Under the pieces are notes generated by a model. That model was not told the DNA's origin, made no database searches, and saw only the letters and a list, made by a program, of their open reading frames with translations. Shown here piece after piece: positions 47,507 to 59,022 of a DNA stretch of 64,000 nt. The DNA is from Coccinella septempunctata (taxonomy: Eukaryota; Arthropoda; Insecta; Coleoptera; Coccinellidae), in NCBI RefSeq assembly GCF_907165205.1, contig NC_058195.1, positions 21,658,936 through 21,722,935 of the forward strand, written 5' to 3'. Made by a program: the position numbers and the translations under genes. Each line of letters begins with the position of its first letter. Positions within the stretch are counted from its first letter, which is position 1.

Positions 47507-49686
47507 CTGCTATAGATTCAGCATATTCGGAAACCTATATTTTCATGATGAACTTTCGAATATCCGACGTTGTTCAAAAAATAATTGAATTTATTGTTTT
47601 TCCATTTTTCATTTTCCAGTTCAATTTGAACTGCTCTCTGGAGTGCAATTCTCTATTGAATCATCAACTGTTTAGTTTGGTGGAATCAACAAAGTAAGTA
47701 TTATTCACTCCATATCCTAAGACAGTAGTTGAACTTCCTGATTTTCAGGCAGAAGAGCAAATAGGTCATTTTAGGGGGGTCTAATCCCTTGCTCATTTTT
47801 GACCCAAAAAATCGAGATTTTCGATTTTCAGTTTTTGCGCTGGAACGGAAGCCTCATCAACTCTGATTACGAAACCGGAAATCCCAATTGGATCAGACGA
47901 ATATAACAAGAGATATTGCAGATTGAAATTTGCAACTTTTGAAAAATGACATTTTCAAAATGAAAATCTGAACGGTGGGAGATAGGCTTTCGGGAATGCT
48001 CGCAATAGATTCAGCGTATTCGAAAACCTTTATTTTCATACCAAACCTTCAAATATCTGACTTCGTTTAAGAAAAAATCGAATTTATTGATTTTCGATTT
48101 TCAATTTTCCAGTTCACTTTGGACTGCTCTCTGGAGTGCAATTCTCTATAGAATCAGCAACTGTTAGGTTTGGTTGAATCAAAAAAGTAAGTATTATACA
48201 CTCCATATCCTAAAACAGTAGTAGGACACCCTGATTTGTATGCAGAGGAGCAAATAGGTCATTTTAGGGGGGTCTAAGCCCTTGCTCATTTTTGACCAAA
48301 AAAATCGAGATTTTCGATATTAAGTTTTTGAGCTGGAATGGAAGCCTGATCAATGCTGATTACGAAACCGGAAATCCCAATTGGATCAGACGAATATAAC
48401 AAGAGATATTGCAGATTGAAATTTGCAACTTTTGCAAAATGACATTTTCAAGATGAAAATCTGAACGGAGAGAGATAGGCTTTCAGGAGTACTTGTTATA
48501 GATTCAGCATATTTGAAAACCTATATTTTCATGATGAACTTTCAAATATCGGACGTTGTTTGAAGAAAAATCGAATATTGTTTTTCCATTTTTCATTTTC
48601 CAGTTCAATTTGAACTGCTCTCTGGAGTGCAATTCTCTATTGAATCATCAACTGTTTAGTTTGGTGGAATCGACAAAGTGAGTATTATACACTCCATATC
48701 CTAAGACAGTAGTTGAACTTCCTGATTTTCAGGCAGAAGAGCAAATAGGTCATTTTAGGGGGTCTAACCCCTTGCTCATTTTTGAACCAAAAAATCGACA
48801 TTTTCGATATTTAGTTTTTGAGCTGGAATGGAAGCCTTATCAATGCTGATTACGAAACCGGAAATCCCAATTGGATCAGACGAATATAACAAGAGATATT
48901 GCAGATTGAAATTTGCAACTTTTGAAAAATGACTTTTCCAAAATGAAAATCTGAACGGTGGGAGATAGGCTTCCGGGAATGCTCGCAATAGATTCAGCGT
49001 ATTTGGAAACCTTCATTTTTATACCAAGCCTTCAAATATCGCACTTTGTTAAAAAAAAAATCGAATTTATTTTTTTTCCGTTTTTCATTTTCCAGTCCAC
49101 TTTGAACTGCTCTCTGGAGTGCAATTCTCTATTGAATAATCAACTGTTAGGTTTGGTTGAATCAAAAAAGTAAGTACTATACACTCCATATCCTAAGACA
49201 GTAGTAGGACACCCTGATTTTTATGCAGAGGAGCAAATAGGTCATTTTAGGGGGGTCTAAGCCCTTGCTCATTTTTGACCCAAAAAATCGAGATTTTCGA
49301 TATTTAGTTTTTGAGCTGGAATGGAAGCCTTATCAATGCTGATTACGAAACCGGAAATCCCAATTGGATCAAACGAATATACAAGAGATATTGCAGATTG
49401 AAATTTTCAACTGTTGAAAAATGACATTTCCAAAATGAAAATCTGATCGGTGAGAGATAGGCTTTCCAGAATGCTCGCAATGGATTCAGCTTATTTGAAG
49501 ACCTATATTTTCATGATAAACTTTCAAATATCTGACTTTGTTTAAAAAAAATCGAATTTATTGATTTTCGATTTTCAATTTTCCAGTTCACTTTGAACTG
49601 CTCTCTGGAGTGCAATTCTCTATAGAATCATCAACTGTTAGGTTTGGTTGAATCAAAAAAGTAAGTACCATACACTTCATATCCTA
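47507..49686 (+). repeat. Sat490, block 10, about 4.5 monomers
   Basis: Plus orientation again. It starts inside a monomer at TGCTATAGATTCAGC and corresponds to the region from about 20,777, sharing private variants such as ACTTTCGAATATCCG and TATTCACTCC. No gene is seen. Confidence 0.94.
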
Positions 49687-50240
49687 TGAAAACTTTCAAA
49701 ACAATCTCCTGGTGACAAAGACATATCATCTATAAAAGTCCAATCTTGTTCACTCAACAAGTTATGCATCCTACAATAGCCTACCTGTGTCAATGGTCTG
49801 CACCTGCTATTAGTGATGGAAGTGGTGGGTGCTGAATGCATTGGGATACTAATGCGCTGTGCATCATGGTCCGAAAAATTCACTCTCAGAATTTTGGGGA
49901 AAAAACTGCACAATTCTGTGTTCCTTACAAATATATTATCTATACATTTATCCATTCTTGTGGGCTCAAAAATAGTCTGTTTTAGGCCATAAGACTCAAG
50001 AACCTCCACCAGTGCTACAGCATTCCTATCCAGTGTATCATTCCCATACATGCTGAAAAACACATTAAAAACACCTGCAATAGCAAGATCATCATGAATA
50101 TCCACCAAGTTCAAAACATTTTCAAGTATTTCCAAAAAATTCCCGAAATCACCATTAGTTGAGCGATAAATTGATATTAGGGTTAATTTCTGTGTTTTTA
50201 TTGCAGCTATTTCACAGTCAAATTCCACTGACAAACTCAC
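49687..50240 (-). pseudogene. LINE endonuclease fragment 2 in Sat490
   Basis: Same 554-bp fragment with the same two junctions as 22,954-23,507, so it was copied with the surrounding array. One change matters: the GDFN motif reads GVFN, replacing a catalytic Asp (codon at 50,070-50,072). A few other positions differ, for example NDTLDRN against NNTLDKN in fragment 1. Confidence 0.85.
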
Positions 50241-51207
50241 CCTTGCTCCTTTTTGACCCAAAAAATCGAGATTTTCGATATTAAGTTGTTGAGCTGGCAC
50301 GGGAGCCTGATCAATGCTGATTACGAAACCGGAAATCCCAATTGGATCAGACGAATATAACAAGAGATATTGCAGATTGAAATTTGCAACTTTTGCAAAA
50401 TGACATTTTCAAGATGAAAATCTGAACGGAGAGATATAGGCTTTCAGGAGTACTTGTTATAGATTCAGCATATTCGAAAACCTATATTTTCATGATGAAC
50501 TTTCAAATATCGGACGTTGTTTGAAGAAAAATCGAATATTGTTTTTCCATTTTTCATTTTCCAGTTCAATTTGAACTGCTCTCTGGAGTGCAATTCTCTA
50601 TTGAATCATCAACTGTTTAGTTTGGTGGAATCGACAAAGTGAGTATTATACACTCCATATCCTAAGACAGTAGTTGAACTTCCTGATTTTCAGGCAGAAG
50701 AGCAAATAGGTCATTTTAGGGGGTCTAACCCCTTGCTCATTTTTGAACCAAAAAATCGACATTTTCGATTTTTAGTTTTTGCGCTGGAATGGAAGCCTCA
50801 TCAACGCTGATTACGAAACCGGAAATCCCAATTGGATCAGACGAATATAACAAGAGATATTGCAGATTGAAATTTGCAACCTTTGGAAAATGACATTTCC
50901 AAAATGAAAATCTGAACGGTGGGAGATAGGCTTCCGGGAATGCTTGCAATAGATTCAGCGTATTTGAGAACCTTTATTTTCATATCAAACCTTCAAATAT
51001 CTGACTTCGTAAAAAAAAAATCGAATTTATTGATTTTCGCTTTTCAATTTTCCAGTTCACTTTGAACTGCTCTCTGGAGTGCAATTCTCTATAGAATCAT
51101 CAACTGTTAGGTTTGGTTGAATCAAAAAAGTAAGTACCATACACTCCATATCCTAAGACAGTAGTAGGACACCCTGATTTTTATGCAGAGGAGCAAATAG
51201 TTCATGT
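50241..51207 (+). repeat. Sat490, block 11, up to inversion junction 2
   Basis: About two + monomers corresponding to 23,508-24,474. The block ends at the second copy of the inversion junction. Confidence 0.93.
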
Positions 51208-51223
51208 CTTAGGATATGGAGTG
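51194..51223. other. Inversion junction 2 of the Sat490 array
   Basis: CAAATAGTTCAT runs into GTCTTAGGATATGGAG exactly as at 24,461-24,490, an offset of 26,733 bp. A shared breakpoint means the inversion happened once and was later copied. Confidence 0.9.
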
Positions 51224-54200
51224 TATAATACTTACTTTGTTGATTCCACCAAATAAACAGTTGATGATTCAATAGAGAATTGCACTCCAGAGAGCAGTTC
51301 ACATTGAACTGGAAAATGAAAAATGGAAAAACAATAAATTCGATTTTTCTTTGAACAACGTCGGATATTTGAAAGTTCATTATGAAAATATAGGTTTCCG
51401 AATGTGCTGAATCTATTGCAAGTATTCCTGAAAGCCTATCTCTCTCCGTTCAGATTTTCATCTTGAAAATGGCATTTTTCAAAAGTAGCAAATTTCAATC
51501 TGCAATATCTCTTGTTATATTCGTCTGCTGTAATTGGGATTTCCGGTTTCGTAATCAGCGTTGATGAGGCTTCCGTTCCAGCGCAAAAACAAAAATCGAA
51601 AATCTCGATTTTTTGGGTCAAAAATGAGCAAGGGGTTAGACCCCCCTAAAATGACCTATTTGCTCTTCTGCCTGAAAATCAGGAAGTTCAACTACTGTCT
51701 TAGGATATGGAGTGTATAATACTTACTTTGTTGATTCCACCAAACTAAACAGTTGATGATTCAATAGATAATTGCACTCCAGAGAGCAGTTCAAATTGAA
51801 CTGGAAAATGAAAAATGGAAAATCAATATTCGATTTTTCTTCTAACAACGTCCGATATTTGAGAGTTCATGATGAAAATATAGGTTTCCGAATATGCTGA
51901 ATCTATAGCAAGTATTTTTGAAAGCCTATCTCTCTCCGTTCAGATTTTCATCTTGAAAATGGCATTTTTCAAAAGTTGCAAATTTCAATCTGCAATATCT
52001 CTTGTTATATTCGTCTGATCCAATTGGGATTTCCGGTTTCGTTATCAGCATTGATCAGGCTTTAATTCCAGCTCAACAACTAAATATCGAAAATCTCGAT
52101 TTTTTGGGTCAAAAATGAGCAAGGGCTTAGACCCCCCTAAAATGACCTATTTGCTCCTCTGCATACAAATCAGGGTGTCCTACTACTGTTTTAGGATATG
52201 GAGTGTATAATACTTACTTTTTTGATTCCATCAAACCCAACAGGTGATGATTCAATAGAGAATTGCACTCCAGAGAGCAGTTCAAAGTGAACTGGAAAAT
52301 GAAAAATGGAAAAACAATAAATTCGATTTTTTTTTTCAAACGAAGTCAGATATTTGAGAGTTTGATATGAAAATATAGGTTTTCAAATAAGCTGAATCCA
52401 TTGCGAGCATTCTCAAAAGCCTATCTCTCACCGTTCAGATTTTCATTTTGGAAATGTCATTTTTCAAAAGTTGCAAATTTCAATCTGCAATATCTCTTGT
52501 TATATTCGTCTGATCCAATTGGGATTTCCGGTTTCGTAATCAGCATTGATTAGGCTTCCATTCCAGCCCAAAAACTAAATATCGAAAATCTCGATTTTTT
52601 GGGTCAAAAATGAGCAAAGGAGACCCCCCTAAAATGAACTATTTGCTCCTCTGCATAAAAATCAGGGTGTCCTACTACTGTCTTAGGATATGGAGTGTAT
52701 GGTACTTACTTTTTTGATTCAACCAAACCTAACAGTTGATGATTCTATAGAGAATTGCACTCCAGAGAGCAGTTCAAAGTGAACTGGAAAATTGAAAAGC
52801 GAAAATCAATAAATTCGATTTTTTTTTTTACGAAGTCAGATATTTGAAGGTTTGATATGAAAATAAAGGTTCTCAAATACGCTGAATCTATTGCAAGCAT
52901 TCCCGGAAGCCTATCTCCCACCGTTCAGATTTTCATTTTGGAAATGTCATTTTCCAAAGGTTGCAAATTTCAATCTGCAATATCTCTTGTTATATTCGTC
53001 TGATCCAATTGGGATTTCCGGTTTCGTAATCAGCGTTGATGAGGCTTCCATTCCAGCGCAAAAACTAAAAATCGAAAATGTCGATTTTTTGGTTCAAAAA
53101 TGAGCAAGGGGTTAGACCCCCTAAAATGACCTATTTGCTCTTCTGCCTGAAAATCAGGAAGTTCAACTACTGTCTTAGGATATGGAGTGTATAATACTCA
53201 CTTTGTCGATTCCACCAAACTAAACAGTTGATGATTCAATAGAGAATTGCACTCCAGAGAGCAGTTCAAATTGAACTGGAAAATGAAAAATGGAAAAACA
53301 ATATTCGATTTTTCTTCAAACAACGTCCGATATTTGAAAGTTCATCATGAAAATATAGGTTTTCAAATATGCTGAATCTATAACAAGTACTCCTGAAAGC
53401 CTATCTCTCTCCGTTCAGATTTTCATCTTGAAAATGTCATTTTGCAAAAGTTGCAAATTTCAATCTGCAATATCTCTTGTTATATTCGTCTGATCCAATT
53501 GGGATTTCCGGTTTCGTAATCAGCATTGATCAGGCTCCCGTGCCAGCTCAACAACTTAATATCGAAAATCTCGATTTTTTGGGTCAAAAAGGAGCAAGGG
53601 CTTAGACCCCCATAAAATGACCTATTTGCTCCTTTTCATAAAAATCAGGGTGTCCTACTACTGTCTTAGGATATGGAGTGTATAAAACTCACTTTTTTGA
53701 TTCAACCGAACCTAACAGTTGATGATTCAATAGAGAATTGCACTCCAGAGAGCAGTTCAAAGTGATCTGGAAAATGAAAAATGGAAAAACAATGAATTCG
53801 GTTTTTTTTTTAAACAAAGTCAGATATTTGAAGGCTTTGTATGAAAATGAAGGTTTTCAAATACGCTGAATCTATTGCGAGCATTCTCAAAAGCCTATCT
53901 CTCACCGTTCATATTTTCATTTTGGAAATGTCATTTTTCAAAAGTTGAAAATTTCAATCTGCAATATCTCTTGTTATATTCGTTTGATCCAATTAGGATT
54001 TCCGGTTTCGTAATCAGCATTGATAAGGCTTCCATTTCAGCTCGAAAACTAAATATCGAAAATCTCGATTTTTTGGGTCAAAAATGAGCAAGGGCTTAGA
54101 CCCCCCTAAAATGACCTATTTGCTCCTCTGCATAAAAATCAGGGTGTTCTAATACTGTCTTAGGATATGGAGTGTATAATACTTACTTTGTTGATTCCAC

Positions 54201-57200
54201 CAAACTAAACAGTTGATGATTCAATAGAGAATTGCACTCCAGAGAGCAGTTCAAAGTGAACTGGAAAATGAAAAATGAAAAAACGATAAATTCGATTTTT
54301 CTTTAAAAAACGTCGGATATTTGAAAGTTCATCATGAAAATATAGGTTTTCGAATATGCTGAATCTATAGCAAGTATTCCTGAAAGCCTATCTCTCTCCG
54401 TTCAGATTTTCATCTTGAAAATGGCATTTTTCAAAAGTTGCAAATTTCAATCTGCAATATCTCTTGTTATATTCGTCTGATCCAATTGGGATTTCCGGTT
54501 TCGTAATCAGATTTGATCAGGCTCCCGTTCCAGCTCAACAACTAAATATCGAAAATCTCGATTTTTTGGGTCAAAAAGGAGCAAGGGCTTAGACCCCCAT
54601 AAAATGACCTATTTGCTCCTCTGCATAAAAATCAGGGTGTCCTACTACTGTCTTAGGATATGAAGTGTATAAAACTCACTTTTTTGATTCAACCGAACCT
54701 AACAGTTGATGATTCAATAGAGAATTGCACTCCAGAGAGCAGTTCAAAGTGATCTGGAAAATGAAAAATGGAAAAACAATAAATTCGATTTTTTTTCAAA
54801 CGAAGTCAGATATTCGAAAGTTTGATATGAAAGTATAGGTTTTCAAATAAGCTGAATCCATTGCGAGCATTCTCAAAAGCCTATCTCTCACCGTTCATAT
54901 TTTCATTTTGGAAATGTCATTTTTCAAAAGTTGAAAATTTCAATCTGCAATATCTCTTGTTATATTCGTTTGATCCAATCAGGATTTCCGGTTTCGTAAT
55001 CAGCATTGATAAGGCTTCCATTCCAGCTCGAAAACTAAATATCGAAAATCTCGATTTTTTGGGTCAAAAATGAGCAAGTGCTTAGACCCCCCTAAAATGA
55101 CCTATTTGCTCCTCTGCATAAAAATCAGGGTGTCCTACTACTGAATTAGGATATGGAGTGTATAGTACTTTCTTTTTTGATTCAACCAAACCTAACAGTT
55201 GATTATTCAATAGAGAATTGCACTCCAGAGAGCAGTTCAAAGTGGACTGGAAAATGAAAAACGGAAAAAAAATAAATTCGATTTTTTTTTTAAACAAAGT
55301 GAGATATTTGAAGGCTTGGTATGAAAATGAAGGTTTTCGAATACGCTGAATCTATTGCGAGCATTTCCGAAAGCCTATCTCCCACCGTTCAGATTTTCAT
55401 TCTGAAAATGTCATTTTTCAAAAGTTGCAAATTTCAATCTGCAATATCTCTTGTTATATTCGTCTGATCCAATTGGGATTTCCGGTTTCGTAATCAGCAT
55501 TGATTAGCCTTCCATTCCAGCTCAAAAACTAAATATCGAAAATCTCGATTTTTTGGGTCAAAAATGAGCAAGGGGTTAGACCCCCCTAAAATGACCCCTT
55601 TGCATAAAAATCAGGGTGTCCTACTACTGTCTTTGGATATGGAGTGTATGAAACTCACTTTTTGGATTCAACCGAACCTAACAGTTGATGATTCAATAGA
55701 GAATTGCACTCCAGAGAGCAGTTCAAAGTGATCTGGAAAATGAAAAATGGAAAAACAATAAATTCGATTTTTTTTCAAACGAAGTCAGATATTCGAAAGT
55801 TTGATATGAAAGTATAGGTTTTCAAATAAGCTGAATCCATTGCGAGCATTCTCAAAAGCCTATCTCTCACCGTTCATATTTTCATTTTGGAAATGTCATT
55901 TTTCAAAAGTTGAAAATTTCAATCTGCAATATCTCTTGTTATATTCGTTTGATCCAATCAGGATTTCCGGTTTCGTAATCAGCATTGATAAGGCTTCCAT
56001 TCCAGCTCGAAAACTAAATATCGAAAATCTCGATTTTTTGGGTCAAAAATGAGCAAGTGCTTAGACCCCCCTAAAATGACCTATTTGCTCCTCTGCATAA
56101 AAATCAGGGTGTCCTACTACTGAATTAGGATATGGAGTGTATAGTACTTTCTTTTTTGATTCAACCAAACCTAACAGTTGATTATTCAATAGAGAATTGC
56201 ACTCCAGAGAGCAGTTCAAAGTGGACTGGAAAATGAAAAACGGAAAAAAAATAAATTCGATTTTTTTTTTAAACAAAGTGAGATATTTGAAGGCTTGGTA
56301 TGAAAATGAAGGTTTTCGAATACGCTGAATCTATTGCGAGCATTTCCGAAAGCCTATCTCCCACCGTTCAGATTTTCATTCTGAAAATGTCATTTTTCAA
56401 AAGTTGCAAATTTCAATCTGCAATATCTCTTGTTATATTCGTCTGATCCAATTGGGATTTCCGGTTTCGTAATCAGCATTGATTAGCCTTCCATTCCAGC
56501 TCAAAAACTAAATATCGAAAATCTCGATTTTTTGGGTCAAAAATGAGCAAGGGGTTAGACCCCCCTAAAATGACCCCTTTGCATAAAAATCAGGGTGTCC
56601 TACTACTGTCTTAGGATATGGAGTGTATGAAACTCACTTTTTGGATTCAACCGAACCTAACAGTTGATGATTCAATAGAGAATTGCACTCTAGAGAGCAC
56701 TCCAAAGTGAACTGGAAAATGAGAAATTGAAAAACAATAAATTCGATTTTTTTTAAACGAAGTCAGATATTTGAAAGTTAATCATGAAAATACAGGTTTT
56801 CAAATAAGCTGAATCCATTGCGAGCATTCTGGAAAGCCTATCTCTCACCGATCAGATTTTCATTTTGAAAATGTCATTTTTCAACAGTTGAAAATTTCAA
56901 TCTGCAATATCTCTTGTATATTCGTCTGATCCAATTGGGATTTCCGGTTTCGTAATCAGCATTGATAAGGCTTCCATTCCAGCTCAAAAACTAAATATCG
57001 AAAATCTCGATTTTTTGGGTCAAAAATGAGCAAGGGGTTAGACCCCCCTAAAATGACCCCTTTGCATAAAAAGTGAACTGGAAAATTGAAAATCGAAAAT
57101 CAATAAATTCGATTTTTTCTTAAACGAAGTCAGATATTTGCAGGTTTGGTATGAAAATAAAGGTTTTGGAATACGCTGAATCTATTGCGAGCATTCCCGA

Positions 57201-58086
57201 AAGCCTATCTCCCACCGTTCAGATTTTCATTTTGAAAATGTCATTTTTCAAAAGTTGCAAATTTCAATCTGCAATATCTCTTGTTATATTCGTCTGATCC
57301 AATTGGGATTTCCGGTTTCGTAATCAGCATTGATAAGCCTTCCATTCCAGCTCAAGAACTAAATATCGAAAATCTCGATTTTTTGGGTCAAAAATGAGCA
57401 AGGGAGACCCCCCTAAAATGACCTATTTGCTCCTTTGCATAAAAATCAGGGTGTCCTACTACTGTCCTAGGATATGGAGTGTATAAAACTTACTTTGTTG
57501 ACTCAACCAAACCTAACAGTTGATGATTCTATAGAGAATTTCACTCCAGAGAGCAGTTCAAAGTGAACTGGAAAATTGAAAATCGAAAATCAATAAATTC
57601 GATTTTTTTTTAAACAGAGTCAGATATTTGAAAGTTTATCATGAAAATATAGGTCTTCAAATAAGCTGAATCCATTTCGAGCATTCTGGAAAGCCTATCT
57701 CTCACCGATCAGATTTTCATTTTGGAAATGTCATTTTTCAACAGTTGAAAATTTCAATCTGCAATATCTCTTGTATATTCGTCTGATCCAATTGGGATTT
57801 CCGGTTTCGTAATCAGCATTGATAAGGCTTCCATTCCAGCTCAAAAACTAAATATCGAAAATCTCGATTTTTTGGGTCAAAAATGAGCAAGGGGTTAGAC
57901 CCCCCTAAAATGACCTATTTGCTCCTTTGCATAAAAATCAGGGTGTCCTACTACTGTCTTAGGATATGGAGTGTATAATACTTACTTTGTTGACTCAACC
58001 AAACCAAACAGTTGATGATTCTATAGAGAATTGCACTCCAGAGAGCAGTTCAAAGTGAACTGGAAAATTGAAAATGGAAAAACAAT
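51208..58086 (-). repeat. Sat490, block 12, about 14 monomers
   Basis: Minus-oriented monomers corresponding to block 6 plus one extra unit. It includes a 979-bp dimer present twice in tandem (about 54,690-55,668 and 55,669-56,647). A shortened monomer at about 57,070 has the same deletion as 29,850. No gene is seen. Confidence 0.95.
54690..56647 (-). repeat. 979-bp Sat490 dimer duplicated in tandem
   Basis: Two adjacent 979-bp blocks share private variants found nowhere else in the window: ACTGAATTAGGATATGG, TAGTACTTTCTTTTTTG, TTGATTATTCAATAG and GATCCAATCAGG. This points to a very recent unequal exchange. Boundaries are approximate. Confidence 0.8.
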
Positions 58087-59022
58087 AATGGTGGTATTCT
58101 GCTTTCATCTGTAAGCCAATCTGTAACTTTTTACGAGCTTACAGGAAGAATGCGATTCTGGACTTTCTTTCGGTGATCTGTAGCTTACAGAAACCGTAAA
58201 TATTTACGAGGACTCAAGAGGTGGTCGGAAGCCTATCGAATGATATATTGTGAGGTTATGTCGAATGGTTTGTTTATTTTCTGGTGAACAACTTTTTGAA
58301 ATAGATTCATAATGAATGATAATAATAATATCGCTTTGTTTATTGGGTTGTTATTAGAAGAAAACCATAACAGGTGAGTATTATTCGACAATAATATATA
58401 TGATCTGAAAATCATTGTTGTTTTTAATAGGAACTTTATGAGAATTGAAAGGAGAAGGTTGCGTGATCAAAAGAATCCTTTCGAAATGCCGGATGCTCAG
58501 TTTATAAAAATGTTTAGACTGAAGAAGCAGTGCACCATAAACTTAATAAATGCTTTACAGCAATTTTTACCCACAAAAAATGCAAATGCTATTGCATTAC
58601 CCAAAAAAGTAATTCAGCCTTTTCAAGTAATTGTTTGAATGGAATTGATCTGAGGTTTATACATTTTAGGTGTTGATTACTCTCAACTTTTAGGCCACAG
58701 GGTCTTTCCAGAATTCTGTAGGTTCCAATACCTGGTTATCAGCAAGTCAACCTTCAGTAAGTAGAGCGGTAAATGAAATTTGTTCTACAATTGCTGAGTA
58801 TTTATTACCCACTTGGGTTCAGTTTCCTACTACCGAGGAGTCAATTAGACTGGTCAAACAGGGGTAAGAAAACAGTTTCACACTCTATAGTAATTCACAA
58901 ATATTTTATATTGGCAAACTAGCATTATAATAATGTTATCTGTCTCTTTGTAGATTCTTCTTAAAATATGGGTTCAGAGGTGTTTTAGGAGCAGTAGATG
59001 GAACTCATGTGGAAAGGGGGGA
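58087..59022 (+). pseudogene. Harbinger-like transposase 5' fragment, copy E
   Basis: Same extent and junctions as copies C and D. Exon 2 is open (58,438-58,638, MFRLKKQ form). Exon 3 has a premature TAG at 58,691-58,693, turning the Leu of NFLAT into a stop. Exon 4 ends in AVDGTHVE and fuses to Sat490. Confidence 0.85.
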
